A DNA stretch of 64,000 bases, taken from Bacteroidales bacterium. Lineage in GTDB: Bacteria; Bacteroidota; Bacteroidia; Bacteroidales; UBA4417. Where the stretch lies: positions 211,905 through 275,904 of the forward strand of contig JADJHD010000007.1 of NCBI GenBank assembly GCA_016707705.1, read 5' to 3'. The notes below the pieces were generated by a model. The model made no database searches. It was not told the origin of the DNA and saw nothing but the letters and a program-made list of their open reading frames with translations. Made by a program: the position numbers and the translations under genes. Positions 31,485-41,137 of the stretch are shown piece after piece (within the stretch, counting starts at the first letter, position 1; the number at the start of each line of letters is the position of its first letter).

Positions 31485-33053
31485 ATGACTACATATCGTC
31501 CATATTCCCTCATCTCAGTCTTGCTTTTGGTAGCGTCATTCACATATGCCCAATTCCAGAATGTAATGATCAGCAACCAAAACTGGCCGAATGAGACATC
31601 AATTTACATGAACCCCAAAAACACCCAGCAACTTATTGCAGGTGCAAATCTTAATTCATTTTACTATTCCAACGATGGTGGCCATACCTGGGGAAATGGC
31701 AGCCTGAGTTCTACTTTAGGGGTTTATGGTGACCCTTGCCTGGTAATTGACACGGCTGGCTACTTTTACTTCCTTCATCTTTCATCCCCACAGGGAAATC
31801 CTCTTTTCTGGCTTGACAGGATTGTTTGCCAGCGATCAACCAATAACGGCCTCAGCTGGAACGATGGCAGCGGTATTGGTAAAAATGACCCCAAACAACA
31901 GGACAAGGAATGGGCAGCCGTTAATCCTTTCAACAATGAACTCTATGTCTCCTGGACTCAATTCGATGCCTATGGAGTTGCAGATACCAGCCTGAAAACC
32001 AATATCCTCTTCAGCAAATCTTCTGATCAGGGCCTTACCTGGACAGACCCCGTTCAGTTGAATGAGGTATCGGGCGATTGCATCGATAGTGATAATACTG
32101 TTGAAGGAGCGGTCCCTGCTGTAGGTCCTGATGGTGAAATCTATGTGAGCTGGGCAGGACCTGCCGGACTGGTATTCGACCGATCATTGGATGGCGGATT
32201 AACATGGCTTGATCAGGACATTTTTGTATCAGATATCCCCGGCGGCTGGGATTATGCGGTACCAGGCATTTACAGGGCTAACGGACTGCCTGTTACAGCC
32301 TGCGATATCTCAGGAGGACCTTATAACGGCAGCATCTATATTAACTGGAGTGATCAGAGGAATGGTCCGGAAGATACTGATATCTGGATTTGCCGCTCTA
32401 ATGACGGAGGTAATACCTGGAGCAGTCCAATCCGCGTAAATGATGACCTTCCGGGCAAGCAGCAGTTTTTCACCTGGATGACCATAGATCAGTCTACAGG
32501 CTATATCTGGCTGGTGTTTTATGATCGCAGGCAATATCCTGACACCCGAACTGATGTTTATTTGGCAGTTTCGACTGATGGAGGCAGCAGTTTCCAGAAT
32601 TTTGCTGTCAGCGAAACCCCCTTTACCCCTATGAACAGCGTATTCTTTGGTGATTATACCGGTATCACTGCTCATCAGGGAAAGATCAGGCCTATCTGGA
32701 CCCGCCTCGATGGCTCAGATTTGTCAGCATATACCGCTATTGTTGACACTCTTTTAACCTCAGTTCCTGAAAAGGAACAAATCCCCTTTGCTACTGAACA
32801 GAATTACCCGAATCCCTTCAAGGAAAGCACTGTTTTCTCCTTCAAACTGAGATCAGCAGGCTTCGTAACCCTGAAAGTGAATGATTTGATGGGAAAACCT
32901 GTGGCAACGCTTATTGACCATGCCTGGATGGAACAGGGTAAATATGTAAAGGCATTTAATGCATCTGATTTAAACCTGCCTTCGGGAGTATATTACTTTT
33001 CACTTACAGGCAGCGGTTTCAGCAAGCAGCAAAAAATGATCTATCAAAAGTAG
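31485..33053 (+). CDS. T9SS-secreted Asp-box (sialidase-like beta-propeller) protein
   Basis: 522 residues. The signal peptide ends FTYAQ (residue 23), again leaving an N-terminal Gln. Six Asp-box repeats (S-x-D-x-G-x-T-W type) are visible: SNDGGHTW, STNNGLSW, SSDQGLTW, SLDGGLTW, SNDGGNTW and STDGGSSF. These are the turns of a sialidase-like beta-propeller (BNR repeats). I do not see a clear arginine triad with the Tyr/Glu pair of a true sialidase, so the activity is uncertain. The C-terminus has a type A sorting domain with NYPNPFKESTVFSFKL and MGKPVATLIDH, ending KQQKMIYQK. The protein is expected on the cell surface or in the medium. Confidence 0.82.
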   Translation: MTTYRPYSLISVLLLVASFTYAQFQNVMISNQNWPNETSIYMNPKNTQQLIAGANLNSFYYSNDGGHTWGNGSLSSTLGVYGDPCLVIDTAGYFYFLHLSSPQGNPLFWLDRIVCQRSTNNGLSWNDGSGIGKNDPKQQDKEWAAVNPFNNELYVSWTQFDAYGVADTSLKTNILFSKSSDQGLTWTDPVQLNEVSGDCIDSDNTVEGAVPAVGPDGEIYVSWAGPAGLVFDRSLDGGLTWLDQDIFVSDIPGGWDYAVPGIYRANGLPVTACDISGGPYNGSIYINWSDQRNGPEDTDIWICRSNDGGNTWSSPIRVNDDLPGKQQFFTWMTIDQSTGYIWLVFYDRRQYPDTRTDVYLAVSTDGGSSFQNFAVSETPFTPMNSVFFGDYTGITAHQGKIRPIWTRLDGSDLSAYTAIVDTLLTSVPEKEQIPFATEQNYPNPFKESTVFSFKLRSAGFVTLKVNDLMGKPVATLIDHAWMEQGKYVKAFNASDLNLPSGVYYFSLTGSGFSKQQKMIYQK

Positions 33054-33168
33054 GAACGCCGCAATTGCATGCCATTATTGAGAATTCGAAGTTTGTGGAC
33101 AAGCGGTTTTCAAAAGATAATTATCTTTACTTTTACGTTCCATTCTTTGAATCAATTTATCTGTTTGT

Positions 33169-33783
33169 ATGCAGGATACTGTTACACCCTTGGTAGAATC
33201 CATCAGGAAACACCTTTCCAACTATAAGCCGGAAGAATTCAGTCTCACTTCCCTTGCAAATGATCTCAATCAACCGGTTGAAACGCTCATCGCATCCTTT
33301 GGAAATGAAACTGGATTGGTTGAAGAAGTGCTTGAATATGAGCAGAAAAGCCTGGAAGCCATTTTTACAAACTTCAGCTTTGCAGAAGTCAACGCCATTG
33401 ACGGACTATTATTTGTAAGCAAGGAAATAAGTATACGATTTGCCGATATCCAGCCTTCATTTACCTTCGATCTCAGGAAATATTATCCTGAAGCAAGGCA
33501 AAACTTCTTTGATAAAAGGGTAAAATTCGTTTCAGAGAAAATCCGCAGAAACATTGAGCAGGGAATCCAGCAAGGTTTATACCGTCAGGACCTCAGCACC
33601 GAATTGGTTTCCAGAATCTACATTTCAAGGCTTATCGACCTGCACAATCCTGATTTCTTCCCCAATGACGAATTCTCCTTCAATACACTATTTGATGTAA
33701 TGTTCGATACTTTCATAAGAGGAATATGCAGTGAAGAGGGCACAAGGCATTATGAGAAGAAAATCAAATGCATGAAATTCTAA
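33169..33783 (+). CDS. TetR-type transcriptional regulator
   Basis: 204 residues. The N-terminal 45 residues look like a shortened helix-turn-helix (EEFSLTSLANDLNQPVETLIASFGNETGLVEEVLEYE), with the usual glycine and F/Y residues replaced. The C-terminal part is the pattern common to Bacteroidota TetR regulators: SKEISIRFADIQPSFTFDLRKYYPEA followed by KIRRNIEQGIQQGLYRQDLSTELVSRIYISR. This region forms the ligand-binding and dimerisation domain. The divergent DNA-binding part lowers certainty that it still binds DNA. The target is unknown; neighbours give no clear clue. Confidence 0.7.
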   Translation: MQDTVTPLVESIRKHLSNYKPEEFSLTSLANDLNQPVETLIASFGNETGLVEEVLEYEQKSLEAIFTNFSFAEVNAIDGLLFVSKEISIRFADIQPSFTFDLRKYYPEARQNFFDKRVKFVSEKIRRNIEQGIQQGLYRQDLSTELVSRIYISRLIDLHNPDFFPNDEFSFNTLFDVMFDTFIRGICSEEGTRHYEKKIKCMKF

Positions 33784-33830
33784 TCCCGGATATATCCGCC
33801 GAAATTCAGGCAATTTCCTGAATAACTCAA

Positions 33831-35984
33831 CTATTTCCCGGCAAACTTCAGTTCATCCAGCAGGTAACCGGCTCCCGCATATTTATCAACGATAAACAGC
33901 ACATATCGGATATCCACGCAGATAGTCCTTTGCAAATTAACATCGTATTTAATATCGCTGCTCATAGCCTCTGAGTTACCATCAAAAGCAACAGCTATCA
34001 ATTCTCCCCGGCCATTGATTACAGGACTGCCTGAATTCCCGCCAGTGATATCATGTGTTGTCAGGAAGCATACCGGCAGTATGCCATTCTCTCCATATTT
34101 CCCGAAATCACCAGCTTTCAGAAGTATTTTCAGCTTCTCAGGTACTGCGAATTCACGATTCTGAGGATCATCCTTTTCAAGAATACCCTTTGAGGTTGTG
34201 CGGTACATATATTCAACAGCATCCGCAGGATCATAAGCTTTCACCTGTCCGTAGGTAAGCCTCAAGGTGCTGTTGGCATCCGGGTAGAAGTTTCGGTTAG
34301 TATCCTGCTCCATAAGTCCTGCAACAAACAACCTGCTAGCCTCATCAAACTTCTCCTGATAGCCCATCTGAGTTACCATTGCCAGGATGTAGGATGCCAG
34401 AAAAGAATTGGCAGCTTCAAAAGCCGGATCTCCGGAAAGTTTCTTTGCAGTTGGTTTATTCAGAAAGGCTTCAAAGGCTTCTGCTGATGCAAAAATTGAC
34501 TTGCGGTAGAGAGCATCTGCAAATTTCTCATCTGAATTATCAAACTTCTTACTGATTTTAACGAACAGATCAGGATAATACTGATCCGGGAGATTCTCGC
34601 GGTAGAGCTTGAACATTCTGCACATTATCTCCTTATCTGCATCCTGATTGAATTCCCTGTAAAACTCGGCAGCCTGCTTCCTGAAATGAGCCAGTTGTTC
34701 AGTTAAATCATTGCCATCCTCAAGGCTTGACAATAGCTCATTGGTCTGGTAAGCCCAGAGAAGAATCTTCACGCCCATAAGGGTCTCTTCGAGGTAAGTT
34801 TGAGCCTTATCGGCCTTATCGGCAGTCCGCTCTTTATAAACTTCCTCCATATCATTCAGAACGCTGCCATATTTATCAGCCCTATCCAGACTCATACTCA
34901 CCCATTCCTGAAATGAATCCTCAAGTTGTTTCTTGTCATCATAAACCTTCAGCCTTTTAAGTGCCTTACTTTCCTGAATCGATTTCTTCTGGAAATTAGC
35001 CAGATATGCATAATCGCTGGCATATGCGAGACGAAGGGCATCACTCTGATTCATATACTTTTTGAGAATCTCCATTTTGGCAGTCTTAAGCAGGATATCA
35101 GTTGGATTCAGCACTTCCAGCTTATGTTCAATTCCATAGGATGTGAGATACCTGTCAGTGGAACCCGGATAGCCCATAATCATAGAGAAATCACCCTCCT
35201 TCACCCCTTCCAGTGAAACCGGGAGGAAGTATTTTGGATTTAAAGGAATATTAAGGTCCGACTTCTCAGCCGGTTTACCATCAGCGCCGGAATAAACCCT
35301 GAGAAGGCAAAAATCGCCGGTATGCCTTGGCCACATCCAATTATCAGTTTCTCCACCGAATTTACCCACCCCTGAAGGAGGAGCACCTACCAGCCTGACA
35401 TCATTGAACGTCTGGTATTCAAACATATAATAGGAATTCCCATGGAGCATGCTTTCAATACTGATTTCATACCCTGAGACTTCTTCGTAAACCTTCTTAA
35501 GACTGTCAATAACCCTCTCGACCCTCTCTGCACGGGATGATTTATCGCTCTCATCTTCAATACCTGACAGCACTTCAGATGTGACATCCTTCATCAGAAT
35601 GAGGAATGATACGGTCTTACCCGGAATAGGCAATTCTTCCTCCTGACGCATCGCCCAGAATCCATCCGTCAGATAATCATGCTCAACGGTACTTTGCCCT
35701 GCAATGGCTTCAAACCCGCAATGGTGATTGGTAATCAGAAGTCCGTTTGCCGAGATAATCGAGCCGGTACAGCCTCCATGGTCCAGGGCAACAATTGCAT
35801 CCTTCAGGCAGGCCTGATTCACACTGTAAATTTGCTCCGGGGTCAATTTCAGCCCCATGTTCTGCATGGCAGTAATGTTTTTCTGATTGAGCAATACGGG
35901 TAACCACATCCCCTCATCTGCCCTTGCAACCAGTCCAAAACCTGTTGCCAATACAAAAATAATCGCCAATAGCTTGTTATTCAT
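33831..35984 (-). CDS. S46-family dipeptidyl-peptidase (DPP7-like)
   Basis: 717 residues with a signal peptide (1-22, ending LVARA). The S46 catalytic triad is visible: His in LITNHHCGF, Asp in GGETDNWMWPRHTGD, and Ser in TGGNSGSPVING. The residue 18 after the catalytic Ser, which sets P1 preference in this family, is Gly (AFDGN). DPP7 has Gly there and prefers hydrophobic P1; DPP11 has Arg and prefers Asp/Glu. I therefore infer a DPP7-type enzyme releasing dipeptides from oligopeptides in the periplasm. S46 peptidases are typical of peptide-fermenting Bacteroidota. Length matches the family's usual 700-720 residues. Confidence 0.9.
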   Translation of the reverse strand: MNNKLLAIIFVLATGFGLVARADEGMWLPVLLNQKNITAMQNMGLKLTPEQIYSVNQACLKDAIVALDHGGCTGSIISANGLLITNHHCGFEAIAGQSTVEHDYLTDGFWAMRQEEELPIPGKTVSFLILMKDVTSEVLSGIEDESDKSSRAERVERVIDSLKKVYEEVSGYEISIESMLHGNSYYMFEYQTFNDVRLVGAPPSGVGKFGGETDNWMWPRHTGDFCLLRVYSGADGKPAEKSDLNIPLNPKYFLPVSLEGVKEGDFSMIMGYPGSTDRYLTSYGIEHKLEVLNPTDILLKTAKMEILKKYMNQSDALRLAYASDYAYLANFQKKSIQESKALKRLKVYDDKKQLEDSFQEWVSMSLDRADKYGSVLNDMEEVYKERTADKADKAQTYLEETLMGVKILLWAYQTNELLSSLEDGNDLTEQLAHFRKQAAEFYREFNQDADKEIMCRMFKLYRENLPDQYYPDLFVKISKKFDNSDEKFADALYRKSIFASAEAFEAFLNKPTAKKLSGDPAFEAANSFLASYILAMVTQMGYQEKFDEASRLFVAGLMEQDTNRNFYPDANSTLRLTYGQVKAYDPADAVEYMYRTTSKGILEKDDPQNREFAVPEKLKILLKAGDFGKYGENGILPVCFLTTHDITGGNSGSPVINGRGELIAVAFDGNSEAMSSDIKYDVNLQRTICVDIRYVLFIVDKYAGAGYLLDELKFAGK

Positions 35985-36136
35985 ATACTTGAATTTATAG
36001 ATGAATGCTCTAATTTAGTCTCCAATTTACAGCTTTTGAGATTCCTTCCAACGCCTTCATTACTTGCCTGCCTAAATATTGGAATACAAATTTTGTCATA
36101 TCTTTAATCAATATTTCTATCTAAACATACTCTATT

Positions 36137-37653
36137 ATGCATCGCGTATTTCTGTTTATTGCTCTAATGATTGCGAGCCTGCATTCCATCAGGGCCCAAC
36201 AGTACCTGAATCAGCTTGTTGATTCTGCCACCTATTACAGCAACACGGCGGTTTGCAGTGTCCCCGCAGGATTTATGCTTGCGACCAATCAATCAGCAAA
36301 TGACACACTTCAAAACTTGAAAGGTTATCTCGTCCTTTTGGATAAGAATCTTCAGTTTGTCAATCGAAAGATTCTGCCTTTTACATTCAAGCACAAGTCA
36401 TGCCTGGTTCCTGATACCAAAGGAGGTGTGATTCTCTGCGGAACTTATCCCTCAAGGGATTCAGCAGTTCTTTTCCAATTCAATGCGGAGTTATCCGAAG
36501 AAAAACATGCGACCATTTACCAGAAGGAAACCATGAATGGAGTGAGTGTGCATCAACTGATTAATCTTTCCGGCGGTGGTTATGCCGTAATTGGAGCCTA
36601 TGACTTCCAGATTATGGGAGGAAACATGGATACTGACACACTCTTTATTATACGCTATGACGCAAATCTGGAGAAAATATCAGAATGGAGGTATGCTGCC
36701 CGTGATCAGCAGATCAGGGATTCCAGGATTATGCAGACTTCTGATGGAGGATTTGCTGTAACTACAGTTTTTGAGCTTGGCTTCATATCTCCTATTGCCC
36801 CTCCGATCAAAGAAGCCTGCTGATGAAAATTGATGCCACAGGTTCAAAACAATGGGAAAAAGTAACAGGTGGGCTCTATAAACAATATGGAACTGTATAT
36901 CTGGCCGCTAGTCCCGACCATGCAATTCTACAGGGTTACAGCTATACTCAACATATTGACTGGGACTATAATGAATGGAGCACTGTCACCATTCAAAAAT
37001 TTCGCGAAAATGGCGATTCTGTCTTCACACTACAGTTAAATCCACAGGTATATGAAGATAAATATTTCAGTGCATTTATATGTGATGAATACGGTTCAAT
37101 ATACTGTTGTGGAAAAGATGAAGACTACAGTTCGAAAACCTGGATATTCAAAGCCAATTCATCGGGAGACAGTCTATGGTTTAAGAATTACCTGAGCCTT
37201 CTTCCAAATGCCGGAGATTCCGGACACCAGCATTTTCTGGATTGCATCCTGAATCCTGAAGCAAATTCCTTGCTTTTCTTTGGCAGTATATGGTTGAAAA
37301 ATAATTCCGGTTATAGCTGGGTTTTAGGAACCGACAGCACAGGAAATTTCGACACTGCCAATTTCGTGAGACCTTTCCAACGATTACCAGAACTTGATAT
37401 TTATCCCAATCCCTGCAAATCAGCATTCAGGGTTAATTTGCCAATGAATCCCAATATTGGAAACAGTGGTCAGGCATCTGCTGGATTACTTGAAGTAACA
37501 GATATCACAGGCCGGATTATGGAGAGCATTGAAATCCCGGCTAACATACCTTGGAACGATATTCAATGTAATAACTGGGCCAGGGGAGTTTATATCCTAA
37601 GCCTTAAGTCAAATGGGAAAGTTCTCAGAACAGGAAAAGTTCTGAGAGACTGA
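36137..37653 (+). CDS. T9SS-secreted protein, frameshifted at about 36810
   Basis: Two frames (to 36823, and from 36823) make one protein of 505 residues. The first ends APPIKEAC then stop; with one A restored in the run at 36809-36811 the text becomes APPIKRSLLMKIDATGSKQW and the codon count is exact. The signal peptide ends SIRAQ (residue 21), leaving an N-terminal Gln. The body has repeated units of the kind GGYAVIGAYDF, GGFAVTTVFE and GSIYCCGKDE, resembling beta-propeller blades in Bacteroidota surface proteins (delta-60-repeat/kelch-like); no catalytic site is seen. The type A sorting domain begins ELDIYPNPCKSAFRVNL and ends GKVLRTGKVLRD. Function unknown. Confidence 0.75.
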
Positions 37654-37675
37654 GAACCGAAAAAAAAGGAGTTTC

Positions 37676-39472
37676 TTACTTGGAAGCGCGTTTACGTTCG
37701 TGTTCCTTCAGCAGAATCTTGCGGAGCCTCATGGATTTTGGCGTAATCTCCACCATTTCATCCACCTGAATATATTCAAGTGCCTCTTCCAATGAGAACT
37801 TCACGGCAGGGGCCATTCTAACTGCATCATCCTTTGCGGTGGTGCGGAAGTTGGTCATCTGCTTAGCCTTTACGATGTTTACTCCGAGGTCATTATCGCG
37901 GGTGTTTTCACCGACAATCTGTCCTTCATATATTTCTTCAAAAGGTTCCACGAAGAAACGTCCGCGATCCTGAAGCTTATCAATGGAATAGGCTGTGGCA
38001 GTTCCGGTATCAATTGAAACAAGAACACCCACCAAACGCTGAGGCAGATTACCCTTCCATGGTTCAAATGCCCTGAAGCGATGGGCCATGATAGCCTCGC
38101 CTGCGGTAGCGGTAAGAACTGAATTCCTGAGTCCGATAATTCCGCGTGATGGAATGCTGAATTCCATATGCTGAAGGTCACCCTTGGGATTGATAGCCAA
38201 AAGTTCGCCCTTGCGCTGTGTAACCAGTTCGATAACCTTGCCGCAAACCTCTTCAGGAGTATCTACAATAAGGCTTTCAATAGGTTCGTGCTGAACGCCG
38301 TCAATCTCCTTGATGATAACCTGTGGCTGTCCTACCTGCATTTCATAACCTTCACGGCGCATGGTTTCAATAAGGATGCTCAAATGAAGAATACCCCTGC
38401 CATAAACCAGGAACTGATCGGAAGAACCGGTTTCCTCAACGCGTAAGGCAAGGTTCTTCTCTGTTTCCTTCATCAGGCGCTCATTCAAATGGCGGGAGGT
38501 AACGAATTTGCCTTCCTTTCCGAAGAATGGTGAGTTATTGATAGTGAAAAGCATACTCATGGTCGGCTCATCAATATGAATATCGGGTAATGCTTCCTGA
38601 ACTTCAGGATCAGTAATGGTATCACCAATATCAAATCCATCAAGTCCAACAACAGCACAAATATCTCCTGAACGAACCGACTCAGCGCGGGCGCGGCCAA
38701 GACCGGTAAAGACGAAGAGTTCTTTAACCCTTGACTTAACAATGGATCCGTCCCTCTTCATCAGGGTGACAAACATATTGGGACTGATGACTCCCCTGGT
38801 AACTCTTCCAATGGCGATACGGCCAACATAGGAACTATAATCGAGTGAAGTAATCTGCATCTGCAGGGGACCTTCCATCTCAGGTGCTTCAGGAATATAT
38901 TCAAGGATAGCATCCAATAATGGAGTAATATCAGTGGTTGGCTTGGTCCAGTCGGTACTCATCCAGCCATTCTTTCCTGAACCGTAGATGGTAGGAAAAT
39001 TAAGCTGATCTTCTGAGGCTTCCAGGTTAAAGAAAAGTTCAAAAACATGCTCTTCCACTTCATCCGGACGACAATTTTCCTTGTCGACCTTGTTGATAAC
39101 CACAATAGGCTTCAAACCTAATGACAAAGCTTTCTGGGTAACGAAACGAGTCTGGGGCATTGGTCCTTCAAAAGCATCCACCAAAAGAAGAACGCCATCG
39201 GCCATTTTCAAAACTCTTTCAACCTCACCACCGAAATCGGCGTGGCCAGGAGTGTCAATAATATTGATCTTAACGCCCTTGTATTCTACAGAAACATTCT
39301 TGGAGGTAATGGTAATTCCTCTTTCCCTTTCCAGGTCGTTGCTGTCGAGGATCAGATCTCCGGTTTCCTCGTTATCCCTGAAGAGCTTACAGGCATGCAG
39401 AATTTTGTCTACTAAGGTTGTTTTTCCATGGTCAACATGGGCAATAATGGCAATATTTCGGGTGCTTTGCAT
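37676..39472 (-). CDS. typA: Ribosome-associated GTPase TypA/BipA
   Basis: 598 residues, the usual length for the family. The GTPase domain has P-loop AHVDHGKTT, switch RGITITSKN, DTPGHADFGGEVERV, and NKVD. The translation-factor domain II, EF-G-like domains (PTMSMLFTINNSPFFG and following) and the TypA-specific C-terminal domain (GENTRDNDLGVNIVKAKQMTN, near residue 490) are all present. TypA binds the ribosome and assists 50S assembly and stress or low-temperature growth. It is convergent with the T9SS gene, 22 bases apart. A -7 box lies about 116 bases upstream. Confidence 0.95.
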   Translation of the reverse strand: MQSTRNIAIIAHVDHGKTTLVDKILHACKLFRDNEETGDLILDSNDLERERGITITSKNVSVEYKGVKINIIDTPGHADFGGEVERVLKMADGVLLLVDAFEGPMPQTRFVTQKALSLGLKPIVVINKVDKENCRPDEVEEHVFELFFNLEASEDQLNFPTIYGSGKNGWMSTDWTKPTTDITPLLDAILEYIPEAPEMEGPLQMQITSLDYSSYVGRIAIGRVTRGVISPNMFVTLMKRDGSIVKSRVKELFVFTGLGRARAESVRSGDICAVVGLDGFDIGDTITDPEVQEALPDIHIDEPTMSMLFTINNSPFFGKEGKFVTSRHLNERLMKETEKNLALRVEETGSSDQFLVYGRGILHLSILIETMRREGYEMQVGQPQVIIKEIDGVQHEPIESLIVDTPEEVCGKVIELVTQRKGELLAINPKGDLQHMEFSIPSRGIIGLRNSVLTATAGEAIMAHRFRAFEPWKGNLPQRLVGVLVSIDTGTATAYSIDKLQDRGRFFVEPFEEIYEGQIVGENTRDNDLGVNIVKAKQMTNFRTTAKDDAVRMAPAVKFSLEEALEYIQVDEMVEITPKSMRLRKILLKEHERKRASK

Positions 39473-39587
39473 AGGTACTTTGAAAGGTTAACCGATCATG
39501 TTTGATCTATAAAATAACATGAAAACGGGCTGATGGTTCGATAATGTTTTGAAAATCAATTAGCATTATACTTTCAAAACAGGGGTG

Positions 39588-39595
39588 CAAAGGTA
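39588..39595 (-). promoter_or_regulatory. -7 box (TACCTTTG) of typA
   Basis: Minus-strand TACCTTTG followed by C fits TAnnTTTG. It lies 116 bases upstream of the typA ATG. Confidence 0.5.
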
Positions 39596-39756
39596 GGACT
39601 TTTTCCCACAGAAACCATTCTGCGATTAAAGGAATGCTAAGGAATAAGTAATCAGCGCTTTATAATTCTGCATTCAAGATGATTATAACTTTCGCAGGTC
39701 AATCTGTTTAGATGGATGAATTGTGTTAATTACCTGATAGCTGAATCGAAATTGTT

Positions 39757-39829
39757 AAAAAAAAGAAACAGTCCCAAAAATCTTGTCTGATTTAGTTTAC
39801 ACTAATCCGGACAAGACTTTTGAGACTGT
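39757..39829 (-). terminator. Long-hairpin terminator of the di-haem peroxidase gene
   Basis: Arms at 39768-39787 and 39810-39829 are 20 bases each. In RNA from the minus strand the two non-identical positions become G-U pairs, so the stem is fully paired; in plus-strand RNA they would be A-C mismatches. The stem continues into a partly paired loop and is followed on the minus strand by TTTCTTTTTTTT. The rest of the spacer 39473-39849 holds only the typA promoter box. Confidence 0.85.
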
Positions 39830-39849
39830 CAATCAATCGTGAAATCAGA

Positions 39850-40896
39850 TTATGGCATTGTTGGGGCTTGTTTTGCTTCAGCAGGTACATCAGCAGATAG
39901 TGCCTTGATGAAGGTCACCATATCGGCAGTTTGTTCCGGTGTGAGATCCTTCCCAAGTTCCAGTTTAGCCATGATGGTTATAGCTTTGTCAAGTTCCTTT
40001 ACGCTGCCATCGTGGAAATATGGCCAGGTTTCAGCAACATTCCTTAATGATGGCACCTTGAACATGTACTTGTCGGCCTCATCCTTGGTTACTTCCATTT
40101 TACCCTTGTCATCAATCACTGATCCGGTCATGGATTTGTAATCGGTTCCGATCAGCGGGAATTTCTGGAACATGTTGCCACCAAGCAGCGGTCCGGTATG
40201 GCATGCAATGCAGCCTGTGCTAATAAAGGTATGCAGTCCTTTCTTCTCCTGATCATTCAGGGCAGTTGCATCACCTTCAAGATACTTGTCAAACTTTGAA
40301 GGAGTAAGCAAAGTGCGTTCAAATGCTGCAATCGACTTCTTCATATTTTCGAAGGTAACGGGGTCCTTTTCTCCCGGGAAAGCAGCAGCGAACATCTTTT
40401 TATAACCTTCTGACTTATTCAGTCGTGCGAGTACCTCTTTTTCAGCCGGCATATTCATTTCCACCGGATTCATAACCGGTCCGCCAGCCTGTTCTTCCAC
40501 AGTTTTCATCCTTCCATCCCAGAACTGCAGGAAGTGAAGGGCAGCGTTGAAAGTTGTAGGACTGTTGCGATTTCCGTTTTTCCCAAGGTCTCCTGTGCTG
40601 GTTGCCTTATTGTCCACCCCGTAGGTAGCAACATTATGACAGGTATTGCAGCTCTGGGTGTTGTGCATGGATAAGCGGTTGTCGAAATAGAGTGTTTTTC
40701 CCAATGCCACCTTTTCAGGGGTAAGAGGGTTGTCAGGATTCACAGCTTCCTTGGGAAGGGGCTGGAAAAAACCTTTTGCCATAACTAAAACCGAATCTTC
40801 CTTTGAGGCATCGGTATTTGCGGTTTGCTGGCCATTCTTGCAAGCCCATGCAAATAGCAGGACTGCAGCTGATAAGAGGATAAAAACTTTTTTCAT
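39850..40896 (-). CDS. Di-haem cytochrome c peroxidase (MauG/CcpA family) lipoprotein
   Basis: 348 residues from the chosen start. Two haem-attachment motifs are present, CNTCH and CIACH, as expected for this family. Other conserved parts are GKTLYFDNRLS, RNSPTTFNAALHFLQFWDGRM, NPVEMNM, and FKVPSLRNVAETWPYFHDGSV. The family reduces hydrogen peroxide with electrons from a cytochrome or quinol pool in the periplasm; MauG-like members oxidise proteins instead. The start at 40896 gives a signal peptide with a lipobox-like FAWAC and places a -7 box 21 bases upstream; the longer start at 40992 would precede that box. Confidence 0.9.
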   Translation of the reverse strand: MKKVFILLSAAVLLFAWACKNGQQTANTDASKEDSVLVMAKGFFQPLPKEAVNPDNPLTPEKVALGKTLYFDNRLSMHNTQSCNTCHNVATYGVDNKATSTGDLGKNGNRNSPTTFNAALHFLQFWDGRMKTVEEQAGGPVMNPVEMNMPAEKEVLARLNKSEGYKKMFAAAFPGEKDPVTFENMKKSIAAFERTLLTPSKFDKYLEGDATALNDQEKKGLHTFISTGCIACHTGPLLGGNMFQKFPLIGTDYKSMTGSVIDDKGKMEVTKDEADKYMFKVPSLRNVAETWPYFHDGSVKELDKAITIMAKLELGKDLTPEQTADMVTFIKALSADVPAEAKQAPTMP

Positions 40897-40916
40897 ACAT
40901 AAATGGTTTAGTGGTT

Positions 40917-40924
40917 CAAAATTA
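40917..40924 (-). promoter_or_regulatory. -7 box (TAATTTTG) of the peroxidase gene
   Basis: Minus-strand TAATTTTG matches TAnnTTTG, 21 bases before the ATG at 40896. It decides the start over 40992. Confidence 0.5.
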
Positions 40925-41111
40925 GGGAGACTTCCAGATAATTGATCACCGAAAAACAGCATTCCGTCATGCTTTTTAATGATATTTTTCACCGGCTTTT
41001 CAACAATTGTGGTAGACTTGAACAGTGTTATTCATGCTATCACCGGATAATTTTCCACTGCCGGAAGAAAAGGAAGTAAAATTTCTTAAATTCACCTTTG
41101 AAACAAACTGA

Positions 41112-41119
41112 TATATTTG
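41112..41119 (+). promoter_or_regulatory. -7 box (TATATTTG) of the DHS-like gene
   Basis: TATATTTG matches TAnnTTTG, 18 bases before the ATG at 41138. Its position excludes the in-frame TTG at 41117 as a start. Confidence 0.55.
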
Positions 41120-41137
41120 CACGAAATTTTCAGCGCT

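Noticed and set aside
39768..39829. Long hairpin as a riboswitch or attenuator
   Set aside because: It lies after the peroxidase stop and is followed on that strand by a long T tract, which is best explained as a terminator.
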